Positions 42,500 through 54,425 are shown, counted from the stretch's first letter. The stretch: DNA of 64,000 bases from Ctena decussata (GCA_963989385.1 OZ022498.1:105261298-105325297); one strand, 5' to 3'. Notes: a model not told the origin generated them from the letters alone. A program made the numbers and translations.

Positions 42500-43250
42500 C
42501 TTAAGTAAAAAGAGAAAATCAACAGAATAAACAACCTTGGAACGGTTAGTGGTTTGACCTCCGGGGGGGATAAACTCTTTTATAAGCATGCAACCTCATT
42601 CTTAATTCTAAAGTGTCATTATAATACTGCTTCAGGTATGTATGTGGAAATGTACACTGTGGGCGTGGTCTTTTTCACTTGGTGCAAATACGGTAATATT
42701 CGAAAAGTTTGATGCGCCTGTCACTGCATATCTGCGCCTCCGCGTCCCCACTCTTATCCTCAGCTGCATAGTCTGCAAATCTGTAGTTTTTCCGTTGTTC
42801 GATATTTCTGTCTCTCTTATTGCTCTCTCAGCTTCCAGTTTTTTTTTCCCTTTTAATGTTCTGAATCTTTTCTCTGTAATTTAATTTCACCTTTTTTCTG
42901 TCCGTTTTGAGAAGTGATATCATTCATGTATTTACTTAATATTTTTAACAAACTGTCGCCAAGATATATACACGTAAGAAAAATTTAGGGAGAGGAACAT
43001 TTTAAGTACTTGTGCTTTCGTTCCAATCCCATTACTTGTATCGTACCAATATTTATATGCATTGAAAAAGGTTTCAAATATGTTTAAACCAAATATTTGA
43101 CTGGGGGACACATGAGGTTCAAATCTAACGCCACGGTGTCACCACCAAGCGTGAAAGCGTCTCAGTTCCAAGAACTATACATTTTGTGTGCATCCTTATT
43201 CTCGATTAATATGCATTACATTACTGGAAAAAGTACTACATAGAGGATCT
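42500..43250. other. weak family A match, otherwise no gene seen
   Basis: CAACCTTGGAACGGTTAGTG and GGGGATAAAC near 42,530-42,575 resemble the core of dispersed family A. The 80-codon ORF at 42,642-42,884 has no recognisable domain. Confidence 0.4.
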
Positions 43251-43256
43251 TACATG

Positions 43257-43620
43257 AGTGCTCATGTATTATTGAATTTATTAAACGAGTTGGGGAAAAA
43301 GATAAGATGCGAGGCTATGCCGAGCATCTTATCGGTTTTCCCCAACGAGTCTAATAAATTCAACGATACAGGAGCACGAATGCAAGATTCTATTTATCAT
43401 ATGACATTAAAATTGCATTTTATTAGCAAATTTTGCACTAAACCGTCATAATTTCGCCATTAGAAAACGCGACGTATTTTGCACGTCAACGTACAATGTT
43501 ACGACGTAATTTGCATATTTAATCCACTAGTGGATTATCGTTTTTAATGCATGGCTTTATTACACTCTCAGATGCGACGTCATATGATAAAAACGTTTCA
43601 GAATTATCAGATTTTTCTAG
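43257..43620. mobile_element. hairpin-ended element, ACGTCA-bearing body
   Basis: A 120 bp hairpin at 43,257-43,377 pairs TATTGAATTTATTAAACGAG with CGAGTCTAATAAATTCAACG, and GATAAGATGC with GCATCTTATC, around a GC-rich tip (GAGGCTATGCCGAG). The body to the right has several CGACGTA/ACGTCA words (43,467-43,508, TGCGACGTCAT at 43,574) and a small AATCCACTAGTGGATT palindrome. No coding; the right edge is uncertain. Confidence 0.7.
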
Positions 43621-43954
43621 AAAACAAAGAATTAAATTAAAATTTATTTTGTTGAAATTACACTTTTTCGGTTTGCATATTAAACATGTTAAACGCCTAA
43701 ATATAACAAATGCCATGCAAATAACAAATGCACGTTGTATTTTACCGAAACAAAGACAAGGATATAGTAGGTCATACTTATTGAAAATAGTTTTCCGAAC
43801 ATTTTTTGTGAGGAAATAGAGTAAATGTATGACATAAATGCTGAAGTTTTGTCCAATAAATGCCAGGTGTAATGTAGTGACAGTAATAGTTTAGATAATA
43901 CCGTCTCTCACATTCATGCTTTATTATGCCTTTCTGTCTGTCTCTTTCTTTCAG

Positions 43955-43978
43955 CCTCTCTCTCTCTCTCTCTCTCTG
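43955..43978. repeat. (CT)n microsatellite
   Basis: About twelve CT units. Confidence 0.95.
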
Positions 43979-44324
43979 CTTCCAAAACCTGCGATACACT
44001 TATATATTGCTGTCTTTGTCAGATATATTGAAATGGCCATTTTAAATGAAATAACCTGATACAAGTTGTTAAATTGGGCTAAGTTTGAAATAGAGTCTAG
44101 TCAAATTGAAATCGGTATTGTGAAGTATAAAACAGGCTTCCCAGAAAGATAATTCTTTCTGAAGCTTTGCAACAGGGTTGTTTTATAGAGCAAGTAGTAC
44201 TTGCGTTTAGATTATGATGTCTGCTTGAGAACATAAGTGATAGTTATTTTATTCACTAAACGTAAGCCTGGTTGGTAGTTTTTTTTTGTAATATTAGAGA
44301 CTATGATATCTAAAAGAACTTTAA

Positions 44325-45786
44325 AGGTAGGTTCCTGGACTAGCAATAACAATTATGTCCACAAAATAATTTCGTCTTTTTCTGAGCGGTATTGAATTCT
44401 CTTATTTTTCTAAATTTGTTGCTACTGAGAAACTCGTCAGATGTTCTGATTTCTGATGCCATTTTCCAAAGGTCAATTTTCCCTTGCCGTGAGCTCTCCT
44501 AGAGGTCCTGGCATGGCGGATGGGTTAAAACTATCCCAAAATGCAATGCAGCATGACAGCAGCTGCGCTATCTATTTTTGGCGCGAACTAAAAATAGCGC
44601 TAACTGGTGTGCGAAGCAGAGTTAGGAAATCCCTTGCAAAACAACTTTTCTAATATTTTTTTAGTGAAACTTATTCATTCCCTTTTATAAGTGTTTTCCA
44701 ACAACATGAATGAAAGAGCATCAAAATTATGATGCATTCCAACGTCGCGTATTGAGTTCTCGACATACCTTTATTCTCGATAGTTTTTTCCACGCGAGTG
44801 TTTTGCGAGATTTTGACGTCACGCCCCTGTATGTAAACACGGAAATGTCGACTGCATCATTTTCCAACATTGTCTGATATTTTTGAGAGAAATGCTACGT
44901 ATAAAGGTATTTTATACACATTTTAATCCTTCTGTGTTGGTTTACAAGTTTTTCACTATTGCCATTTTTTTTACTCATAATAAAATGCATATGTTTCATT
45001 CTTTCTTTTAACTGTTGCCACCGACGCTCTTCTGTGTTGACAGATACTTGTCTGGTCTAAAAATAGCAAATAACAAAAGGGGCGGATACGCGCGAAAATA
45101 AAATCTACGGAAGCCTAAAAGTGTCATATATATTATGATTTTTATTCATGTTATTTTCCATTTTATTTTTTTTTTAATCATATAGGGAACAATTTCTGTT
45201 GGCAATTAAATAAACTTTGGTGAGTATGTAGCAAAATTTAAATGATGATAATTTGCTCTCCTTGTGGGTGGGTGTGGTTCTCAGTTTAATTGCGATATAC
45301 TGAAAGGAAAATAGTGTCTCATCTAAATGAGTACTTACAATTTGTTCAGCGTGAATTTTGAAAGAAAAATCTGAATGATGCCAAAGATATACCTACTTAT
45401 TTAGTATAGCTCTAAAATAAAACATGCTTTAATGCATTTTGATTTTTTTAACTACTTGTCATCAAAGCGCAACATGTCACAAAAAAGCAACCATACATAT
45501 TTTTCTCATTAACTCAGACACACGTCCGTATGACGTCATTTATATTTACTATCGAGAACGTGGGTATGCGCACTTCAATGGTTGGTTTGCACTAGCCTAC
45601 TCCGAGAGATAATTAGAACACATAAATGGTAAAATGGCTGGTTGTTGATTACACATGTTACGGGTAAATAATAAAAGTATGCAATAATACCAAATGCACA
45701 TCAGTGCTGTTCCGGTTTGTCGAAAAGCAAGGGAAAAAATCTTAACTTATCGAGAATTGAGTAATCCAGGATACAGGAACCTACCT
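44325..45786. mobile_element. TTAA-flanked element with short TIRs
   Basis: AGGTAGGTTCCTG at the left and CAGGAACCTACCT at the right are perfect 13 bp inverted ends, each flanked by TTAA (44,321-44,324 and 45,787-45,790). TTAA target duplication is the mark of piggyBac-type insertion, but no transposase frame is visible, so this would be a non-autonomous member. The interior has TGACGTCA at 44,814 and 45,531 and inverted TTCTCGA words near 44,755 and 45,750. Confidence 0.8.
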
Positions 45787-46199
45787 TTAACGTAAACTTT
45801 CAGATTTCGCTAACGCAGACGCCGCCGCCAACGCTTACGAAGCCGCCAACATGAATAAAACCGATTTACCGATAAAATACAGAAACACTTATTAGTGATC
45901 ATGAATATACCCGTCATCATCATTTCTGTTTTTAAAAAGCAACGTCGATAAATTCCTAGTTTTACTCTAATGTTAGAGCTCCCACCTCCAAGAGTCTCCC
46001 AGCCTGATGGATCAATAGTGGTGGTGCTAACCAAACATTACTGGGCGGTTGTCTTCCAAGAAGAAGTCAACGGCCAGGGCGGAATATGTCTTTGAGTCAA
46101 CGGCCATGTGTCCGTGACCAAGGCGAGCCATACAGTAATCGTGGATATCGGCTGAGGTTAACATATGTAGCCTGGAGAGGGATGGCCTTCGTCAGGCTG

Positions 46200-46350
46200 A
46201 ACTATGCCGAAGAAAGAACATGAATGGACAGGGATTGACATTGCCAGCTCAACTAAGGTAGCTGAAAACAGGACATGGTGGAGAGTTATTGTTGCAAAGT
46301 CATCTTTGGTGCCCAACCGACCTAGCAAGGTTACTGTATAGAATAGAATA
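46200..46350 (+). pseudogene. RTE-type retrotransposon 3' end fragment
   Basis: AATGGACAGGGATTGACATT, GCCAGCTCAACTAAGGTAGC, then AACCGACCTAGCAAGGTTAC and ATAGAATAGAATAG align with the C-terminal codons and 3' tail of the minus-strand RTE at 53.46-53.58 kb. It is 5'-truncated. Confidence 0.75.
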
Positions 46351-46429
46351 GTCTATTGGCCGTCCGAAAGAGTCCAACATTCGACTGAAACCTGATCTCG
46401 CATTTTTGTCTGATGCAGCACTTTCACAC

Positions 46430-47015
46430 GTATTTACTTGTTTCTTGCTGGTAACTGTTTTTCTCACATCTCAGACTTTTCAGATGCTTTCGCAATTTGG
46501 TTTAGCTGGAGAAAATGTATTTCAGATATTCATTCGTTATGTAACTTGTGGAAGCATAGAAAGAGTCAGTTCCTAATTGTCTTTAAATTAGCACTTACCA
46601 TTTTAATATTTAATGGTCCATATTGCGTATCTAGTACCAGAAGCAGGTGGCACAAACTATTCTCAAACTTCTGAACAATACCACAAGTTTCTGATTTACA
46701 TCTGTGTACTGGAGGATACAGTGTGTATCTATGTTTTCTAATGTAAGTGCTACTGGTCACGGCCACCTGTTTCCTCAAAGTTGGGGGCCTTTTAGATTCT
46801 CTCGTCATTGGTTTGGCTTGAGGAGATTTATTGCAGATTATTTGAGCTGTTATGTAGATTGTGAAAGCATAAACGAGTCTGTTTCTAATTGTTTTTGCGC
46901 CCCAGAACTTTAAATTATCACTTACCGTTTCAATATTTAATGGCCCATATTGCGTATCTGGTACCAGAAAAAGGTGGCACAAACTATTCGCAAACATCTG
47001 CTTTAACAGCCGAAA
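46430..47015. repeat. ~325-bp direct tandem duplication
   Basis: 46,480-46,690 and 46,800-47,010 align in order: TTTGGTTTAGCTGGAGA / TTTGGCTTGAGGAGA; GTGGAAGCATAGAAAGAGTC / GTGAAAGCATAAACGAGTC; ATATTTAATGGTCCATATTG / ATATTTAATGGCCCATATTG; GGTGGCACAAACTATTC in both. A 155-codon minus-strand ORF spans both copies and shows the repeat but no known domain. Confidence 0.8.
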
Positions 47016-47830
47016 CTTCGAAGTATGGCCCATGTTTCTTATTTTGAATGTGTGCTCTGTTCTTGTAGGAACTCTTTAAGATTTTAATATTCTGTACACT
47101 ACGATAACCGCAACTGTATCAGTACTAAGACTCCATAGTTCTTCCAGTGGTAAAACGTCTAAACACAAAACATTATGAAAAGCGGACTCAAGCTTCACGT
47201 TTTGTGATAAAATGTGGGCTGATGTAGATATATTGTCAAATAACTGTGGAAAAAGAGGGCTTGGGGACATGTTTTTGAAAACTGACAAATCACTCCATAA
47301 ATACAATTTCTTTTTCTGGATTCCTGTCGAGCGATATCAGTATAAGCAAATGGGGCCCCAGTTTTGTTCATTGCCAACTAAAATAATCTTAATCATATTT
47401 CAAAATTTCTTTATATGTTTCATCTGTTTTAAGTTGGCGATTATTCATGGGCATAAACAATGACAAAACCATAGTGAGAACTTGCAACGATACCTCAGAA
47501 TAAAACATTTCATAAATTTATACAACTTATCTTTATCAACGTCTGTATTCCAATTTCGTTGTCTTTTGCTGACATCTGTGTATCGGAGGGTTACAGAAAA
47601 TCCTTTCAGTAATAAATGGATGTCTGTGTTTGTCTCATATTGTTCAATAACATTTCTATTTGATGAATGGCTAAAGCATTAAAAAGAGCATCGCCGTTCA
47701 CACTCAATAAAGCAGCGACATATTCACTCGAGTATCCCGTATCCCTCCGGGAGCTTTTGCATAGCTCTAGCCAAGAAGTATTAGTACAGACCTTCAGACA
47801 CAGAGGGGTTATAAGGATAATGCTGAGATT

Positions 47831-47942
47831 AATTTTCTTATTTCTCAATAAAACATATGTTGTGACACTCATTAGAACCGTCTTTGCAAGACGGTTCGAA
47901 TGAGGGGTCACAATATGTGTTATTGGGGGAAATAAGGAAAAT
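47831..47942. repeat. 112-bp hairpin
   Basis: ATTTTCTTATTTCTCAATAA ... GAACCGTCTT pairs with AAGACGGTTC ... TTATTGGGGGAAATAAGGAAAAT-type sequence over ~53 bp per arm, with tip TGC. It resembles the hairpin ends at 43.3, 49.05 and 52.8 kb in architecture. Confidence 0.85.
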
Positions 47943-48162
47943 TATCCCTAAATAATCCCTTGATCCCTTCTTATCTACAGTGCTGGATAATTACTAATGA
48001 TGGTTCTATTTCTCCGAAAATGATATGTTAGGATCCTTATTAAAATCGCCTCGGCGAGAAGGTTTACATAAGGGCTGCATCATCATTTTATGAAGAGTGA
48101 ACAGAAATAGTCGGCAATGTAATCACATTTTCCTCTTAATTAGGAAGCTGATTTTAGACAAA

Positions 48163-48246
48163 ATGAAATTATTTGAGATGCTGGCCATTTCTCTCCTGTA
48201 TTCTGTGATTGGATGTAATTGCTTGGTGCCAGAGAATAAATACGGG
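48163..48246 (+). CDS. signal-peptide first exon, candidate secreted protein
   Basis: ATG followed by 27 codons giving MKLFEMLAISLLYSVIGC and then NCLVPENKYG, with a splice donor GGG|GTAAGT at 48,247. Charge, hydrophobic core and small residues near the end fit a secretory signal peptide, probably cleaved around GC/NC. The same design recurs at 58,168-58,251 with identical codon count and donor phase. No downstream exon could be assigned, so the mature protein is unknown. The evidence is composition, exon design and paralogy only, so this could be a pseudogene exon. Confidence 0.55.
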
Positions 48247-48499
48247 GTAAGTTTTCTAAAATAACGATATTTAAATTTCTCTGTTACAAGTATGTGGCTG
48301 TAATGTAACTGCTTTTAGCAGCATAGATACTCTTGATCTTGTTAAATAATTGATAAAGGGCATTGTGTAGAGGTTTCGAGAAAAAAAAATATATTTTTTT
48401 TTTTTGGGGGGTGGGGGGTTGTTTTATTTCACTGTAAAACAAGTGTTGTAACCCAGCTTCGAATAATCTCATTTCTTTTCAATGAATTAAAGAGATTTC

Positions 48500-49136
48500 T
48501 CGGTGAAATCGAAACTGATAATCTCACTGTTTCAAACAGTGAAATTATCACTTTCGATTTCACTGTTTCAGAAATAGGATTTTTGTGAAATAGCCTCAAG
48601 TTTCTAATGATTTATTGGCTAAATCTTATCTGGCTTGAGAAAAAATACGTCACGCATGTAAGCACGTCATTGCGACGTTAATGACATCCCTTAAAGCGCC
48701 AACGTAACATTGTTACTGCACGCGACGTCAGGCTGCCTAAGTCTCTTGTAGGCATCCTATCTTGGCACATTTTTTGAGATCTGTTTATCAAAATGGTATT
48801 TGAAGCTATTTTTGCAGTTGCAAACTTGTTTACAACCAATATCATACCCAATTAGCACGCCGGAAGCATCAAATTTGACCAAAAGCGGCTAGAAAAAACT
48901 TGTGTTTCTGTCGTGATGGCTGACGCTCTTGAATAAACAGAATTATTGCGATTTTCAAGCATAAAAGAAATAGAAAATTTGACTTTTTCAGTGTAAGATG
49001 AATTTTAATTTCACTCATGACCACCAAAAATGGTATTTTTACTCGTGGCTTTGCCACTCATGAAAATACTGCTTTTGGTGTTCATTCGGTGAAATAAAAA
49101 TCGATTTTACACTTAAAAAGTCAAATATCTTCTATT
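48500..49136. mobile_element. foldback-type element with hairpins at both ends
   Basis: The left hairpin 48,502-48,563 pairs GTGAAATCGAAACTGATAAT with ATTATCACTTTCGATTTCAC. The right hairpin 48,969-49,136 has ~80 bp arms (GACTTTTTCAGTGTAA against TTACACTTAAAAAGTC) around ACTCGTGGCTTTGCCACTCA. The body has TACGTCAC, CACGTCAT, GCGACGTT and GCGACGTCAG (48,644-48,731). No coding. Confidence 0.75.
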
Positions 49137-49139
49137 TAA

Positions 49140-50510
49140 TGAGTTAAAAAGCTTTTTTCACACATTACATACTACATGTATTACAAAACACTGCAGTTCA
49201 ATATAAACAGAAGTACTTTGTAATGCAAACATCATTGGAATAACCTTAAACGGTATTAAGGTGTACATATATTTCTAGAGTTGGAAGCCGATCGAAGTAT
49301 AACTAAGAATTTTCAATGTCATTCAGAAGAATTCTTACCAGCTTTTTCTATGCTCGCACCAGTAATCTTTGGCTCCTGAGGAATCTTCAAGTACAAGCTC
49401 TTATCTGTTGGGCACTTATTATTTCACGGTCATTTTTAACATATATTAAGCAAATCAGTTTAAAAAATGAATGGATATAGTTTATACGGAATGGAATGGA
49501 ACAAGTTTAAGTACATGCATGCCGAAAGAAAGTCAAGGCCAGACAAAATAGGAAATCTACGTTCAAAATTAAATCCATTAACAACATGGGAAGCAAAGTA
49601 TGTTATACAACAATACAAGAGAAAACGTACAGTGTTGCATGAACGTCAATTAATACAAACCTCAAGCTGTGCCCCCACTCAGGCTGATCAGAGACTGCCT
49701 TTTCAGTGTTCTGCTTTCTTGGTACCAGTAGACGGTTGGTATGAATGAATAGGGAACATTGTGATCAGTAGGACCATCTGATTAGCTTGCGTGGCTTATT
49801 GGGGTCTTTCTCGGCTCTGAGTCGAAATAAGTTAGACTCTAATTGCACAGGAATGGTGTTCATAATACTTTTCCGGGCAAATAATTCTGGATTAGAAAAT
49901 ATTATGAAAGAGGCGGACACTATTAATATGGAATATTCTTCGAGAAGGATAATCAATATATGACACTAATACCGTTTGGGCCCTGAATGTTGTGAGACAA
50001 TTGGTTGAGCAAATAGTGTAGAACTTGATCAGACTGCTCACATCAAGGTCTACACTATCTGCCGGTCCGCCTGCTATTTTTGCCACTCCGCTGAACAATA
50101 CGGCAGCTACAATGTAGTCCTATTGTTTAAATTATTGTACAAGTACGGAAATTATTGGCGGCGTTCCAATACTTACGATAAATTACGGTATATGACAAGG
50201 ATATTCACCAGAGAGTGTGCAGACATTAATAAGACTGTATAATGTTGTAAAAGAAGATTAGTGTCACAGACAGTGGGGGATGATTAAGATTCTTTAAGCG
50301 TATGAATACAAAAATATGAAACCTTTGATGCTGGAACTATTAACAGTTCCAGGAAATAAGAAAATGTGTCTCGGGGCATACACGATGGATGGAATGATAA
50401 CTTGCGAGTGTGCGACCCTTTCACCAGTATTTCAGTCATATAGAGCTGATGATATGGTGATAATAAAACGCTGTGTGTAGTGGAACTTCTGTTACGATTG
50501 AAAAGATTCA
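49140..50510. other. no gene seen
   Basis: The 93-codon plus-strand ORF at 49,467-49,748 is Lys/Arg-rich and unrecognised. Bits near 49,672-49,700 and 50,020-50,060 (CTGATCAGA, TTGATCAGACTGCTC) recall the inner arms of the MITE families. Confidence 0.4.
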
Positions 50511-50514
50511 CGCC

Positions 50515-50572
50515 TCCAGAGGGGTTCGATCCCGTACCGCTTAACCCACTGAGCTATCGGGGTTCTAGACAT
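50515..50572 (-). repeat. truncated tRNA-like SINE head
   Basis: The minus strand reads CCCCGATAGCTCAGTGGGTTA, a good RNA polymerase III A box, then GGGATCGAACCCC, a B box with one change, only ~11 bases later. The normal spacing is over 30, so the anticodon arm is missing. This is not a functional tRNA but a decayed tRNA-derived repeat. Confidence 0.6.
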
Positions 50573-50579
50573 GCACGAA

Positions 50580-52465
50580 TATCATGGCGCGGATTAGCCT
50601 GTTACTAGCTACAGCCAGACAGACAGACCTATTTGGACTTTAAGATTTACAGGACTCCGTAGGGTGGTTATATGTATGGGTACAGCTTCATGTTCTTCTG
50701 ACAATTTGACAAAGGGGAACAACTTTCGTGACGTCCTGTTTGCTCAGCAGGGCGACGCAGGGTGTTTTCTTGAAATAAAATGCTCCTTAAGGGGCAAATT
50801 CTTTTCAACGAGATCACACCCATTTAAGAGTTGACTCCAAGTAAAATGAACGCAAAATGAAAAATGGCAGAGTCTCTCGCTTGAAAGTGTTTTCATCGAA
50901 CAGGATAACTTAGGTCTCAGCTGAGATCACAGGCCATGAAGCTTATAATCTCAAAGCGCGACCGGTATTTGTTTACTTTTTCATTCCGACATTTAAAGAA
51001 AATGTCACAAATCTACCTTTAATTAAGCGAACAAAAACTCTTCCAAGATTAGATTCTAATAATTGAAATAAAATGTCAAATATTTGAAAGCTTATAAATT
51101 ATATCTCTATTTCGGTGTACAGTATTGAAAAAAAATCTGCCTCCTGAAAAATATCAAATTATCTTTATGGATAAGTGGACATAGACATGTCATAAAGCTC
51201 ATGTTCCAAAGCTGCGGTTCAGATAATTAGTTATATTTCTGGAAGCTGAAGAAATTGTTCTCAACAATACGTTTATTGAAGCAAAGAAAGACGATTCCAG
51301 ATTCAGATTCAAATAATTAACAGACAATGCCAGCCATTTCAAACCGCATAAATTTTATATCTATTTCTGTTTATGAAAAGGCCACCATTGTCGCAAAAGG
51401 TCTGCACTTTCCCGTGGAAGCTGGGAAATTTTCGTACGGATGTACTAGGCAGTATCAATAAATTACAATAGAAGCATACCCTTGGAACAGTCAGTGATAT
51501 ATTATAATTTACAGCTTTACTTACTTTGGGCTTAAATCGGTTTAACACGCGCGTAATTCTCTGCTGTGATTCATAAACATACATTTAATTTATTCGGGCT
51601 TCGAACCCATCAATGGATAAAAAAGAAAACATATAAATTAAGATAAAATATGTTTTTATAGAATATGTTTCAATTTGCATCAAATACCTTTAGCCGAAAC
51701 AACGTGTGTGAGCACAAACAAGTTGGCTTCCTTAAAAAGAGTCCAAAAGAAAAAGGCTGCTGTGCAATGTAATGCATATGAGAAGCCGACTGATTATGCC
51801 ACAGCATGCGTACTGAATTATCATTAAAGTCACTCCATCACTGAAGGTGATTCAAATGAGACGTCAAATTAAAGTGCTTTTTTAAAATACAATTATTTAC
51901 ATTATAATTTCTACAAGTATAGCTTTCGCAAAAAGCTTGGTCTGTCCTTAGCAGCCACTAATACTTGATGCTTATGAAATGCAATATTAAAACTACAAAA
52001 ATCTAGAACAAAACGTTAAACTTTGTTAAAAAGCCGATATTAAAGTCTCCAGTAGTGAGTTTCAAGCACAGGTGCGGGTGCGGGTGGCGGGCGATCAATT
52101 TACGCTTACAGTAGCAATGAATACTTTATAAGTTGTTATCATTCACCACACTGCAGTCATTAGGACAAACTCTATAGTCCTAATTTTAATGTCACTATAA
52201 TGTAACATTTAATTAGATTGGTCGCAGTCAATCAGAACAAATCTCCTCTTCAAATTGAAGAGGAAACGGACGCACTCGCTGGCAGGAGTTGGGATTTATT
52301 GAGTTGTTCCCTTGTTCTTTCTGAGGGTCATCGATATAAGCATTGAAAAATGCAGTCAACGCGCTCCTCTGGAGTAACTAAATTCTTAGGCTACTGCACT
52401 ACCGTCCTTTATCGATATTTCTTACACTGTGCGCCTATAGAAGCAATGGAAAGTTACCGTGTTTT
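50580..52465. other. no gene seen
   Basis: AT-rich, no recognisable domain. A weak family A core (CCCTTGGAACAGTCAGTG) lies near 51,480. Confidence 0.4.
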
Positions 52466-52469
52466 ATTC

Positions 52470-52882
52470 TGCAACAATTTACTGTTTCAGAGCGCGTGAG
52501 TCTAATTGCTGACGTCACTGCAACTACTGATGTAATTTTCTGACGTTTTGAGACGTTATACGGTGTAATGTCTCTTTTTCTTTCTAAAATCGCCCTTAAA
52601 ACGTATACTGGTCTTAGATACAGTTAAGAATATTGGCGGAAGCATGAACGCGCGGCAAGGAAGGTTGGGAGAGTTTGAATGAAAAAAATATTTTTTTCGG
52701 CGTTTTTGAGTGTTAGAATCGAAAAAGTTCTGCTCTAGCACTGAATTGTTGAGTAATAATTCACTGTTTGTCGGTCAGTTGTAAGTAGATATATCACTCG
52801 CGCTCCGCGCTCGTGATATGATCTACTTTACAACTGACCTCAAAACAGTAAATTATTACTCAACAATTCACTGCTAGAGCTG
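52470..52882. mobile_element. hairpin-ended element with TGACGTCA
   Basis: A ~149 bp hairpin (52,732-52,880) pairs GAATTGTTGAGTAATAATTC with TAAATTATTACTCAACAATT-type sequence, continuing through TCAGTTGTAAGTAGAT and ATCTACTTTACAACTGA to a CGCGCTCCGCGC tip. The left side repeats parts of the arm (CAACAATTTACTGTTTCAGA at 52,471) and carries TGACGTCA at 52,510. No coding. Confidence 0.75.
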
Positions 52883-53029
52883 ATCTATTTCTTAAGTATA
52901 TTTGTGGCTACTCACGGGGTTTCAGAGAGCACTTACCAGCAAAAAGGGCTCAGGTAATTCAATCGCGAATAAATCCTCATCACGGCTGCACTGGGAATAT
53001 GGATGATAACAGTGAAAGATAAGTCAGTA

Positions 53030-53260
53030 CACTTTCAGGGGAAGCAGCTCTGCCATTTTTAGTTTTGTCTTCCTTCTGAATAGAAGTCAATTCTAAAAAC
53101 AAAATTTGCTTCCAGAGCGGCATTTTTACTGTGAGAGAAGACACCATTTAAGAAGTACTATGTCGTTCAGGGAAGCCAACAGGAAGTGACAAACTCAGTG
53201 TCCCTTGCAAAATGGTTGGAAAACATGGAGGTGTACCCATACACATTAAGGCACTGGAAA
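53030..53260. repeat. dispersed repeat family D, copy without MITE
   Basis: GGGGAAGCAGCTCTGCCATT, CAGGGAAGCCAACAGGAAGT and GTACCCATACAC align with 23,105-23,510. It shows the empty site for the MITE nested there. Confidence 0.75.
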
Positions 53261-53465
53261 GGATAAGATAACTAAGTTCTGGTGGCTAGATAGTTTTGTT
53301 ATGGCTTCATTCTTGTCCGACTAACTAACAAAGCATTTGATAATTTGCAGATGGCTGGAGTTAAAACTGATCTTGTGCAGATGGCTGCAGTGAATATTAT
53401 GTTTCTTGCAGAATGACTGCAATCAGCATTTATTAGTTTAGACACATTTATTGTTCTACTCTATT

Positions 53466-53924
53466 CTATCCCATAACCTTACTAGGTCGTTGGGGCGCCA
53501 CAGATGACTTTGAAACGACCCCTTTCCATCTCGTCCTGTTTTCAGCTGCCCTAGCTGAGCTGGCAAAATCCATCCCTGTCCACCATTTAATATTGTCTTC
53601 CCACCTTTTCTTCTGTCTACCTCTTCTTCTTTTTCCTTTCACTGCGCCCTGTAGAATCGTCTTTGCTAAACCAGAAGACCTTGAGACGTGACCAAAGCAC
53701 CTTAGCTTCCGCCTCTTGACCAGAGTCAGGAGTTCATCATATTCTTCAATGGCTGTTTGGATCTTTCTGAGAACCTCCTCATTGGTTATATGGTCCTTGT
53801 ATGTAATGTTCAGTAACCTTCGGTAGCATCTCATCTGAAAGGCCTGCGTTCTTTTCTCTAACTCTGCTGTCAAAGTCCACGATTCACAGGCATACAGAAA
53901 TATTGAAATGACAAGGGAGCGCAT
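53466..53924 (-). pseudogene. RTE ORF2, C-terminal region
   Basis: 152-codon piece with LYACESWTLTAELEKRTQAF, RCYRRLLNITYKDHITNEEV and KLRCFGHVSRSSGLAKTILQ, then a basic KGKRRRGRQKKRWEDNIKWW and WTGMDF stretch. This is the standard region after the RT thumb in RTE-like elements, likely nucleic-acid binding. It ends at its natural stop (PSKVMG) just before the 3' tail. Confidence 0.9.
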
Positions 53925-53960
53925 AAGTTTTACCTTTGACCCAAGAGATATGTTGTTATC

Positions 53961-54323
53961 TCACCAAATTGGTTTTAGCTTGGTAAGAGCTGAAGTGGCT
54001 TGTGCGATCCTTGAAAGAGCCTCCTGTTTTGAGTCATCATCCGAGACAACTGCTCCAAGGTATTTGAAGCTTGTTACGGTACCCGGCTTTTTTCCTTCTA
54101 CCTTGATCTCCCTCTGGATGCCATCCGCGCTGTTTGTCATCAGTTTGATCTTCTCAGCACTGATCTCCGTCTTATACCTTGTGCAGGTTTTGTCGAGACT
54201 TTCAACTAGGGCTTCTAGTTCCTGGTCTTCTAGAGCATCTATGTCATCGGCAAACCGCCGATTGGTAATGTTTCTGCCGCCTATGCTAACTGCTAACCTT
54301 TCAGTAATGTTTTTGCAGATCAT
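53961..54323 (-). pseudogene. RTE ORF2, RT catalytic FADD region
   Basis: 120-codon piece with IGGRNITNRRFADDIDALED, where FADD contains the two catalytic aspartates of reverse transcriptase, then LVESLDKTCTRYKTEISAEK and TSFKYLGAVVSDD. It is separated by a frame change from the upstream RT half. Confidence 0.92.
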
Positions 54324-54425
54324 CAGACATGATCCGTTCGAGAAAAATGTTGAAGAGGGTGGGTGACAGAAGACATCCTTGTGTTACTCCAACGATTGTT
54401 CTGAATCATTCTCCTGTGCTGCCAT

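Noticed and set aside
46566..47033. 155-codon minus-strand ORF
   Set aside because: Spans the two copies of the ~325-bp tandem duplication; internal similarity is due to that, and no domain is seen.
49467..49748. 93-codon plus-strand ORF as a host gene
   Set aside because: No domain, no splice or start context, and it ends in sequence resembling a MITE inner arm.
50515..50572. tRNA gene on the minus strand
   Set aside because: A and B boxes are only ~11 bases apart, so no anticodon arm exists; a decayed SINE head is more likely.
53908..54366. 152-codon plus-strand ORF
   Set aside because: Antisense shadow of the RTE reverse transcriptase frame.
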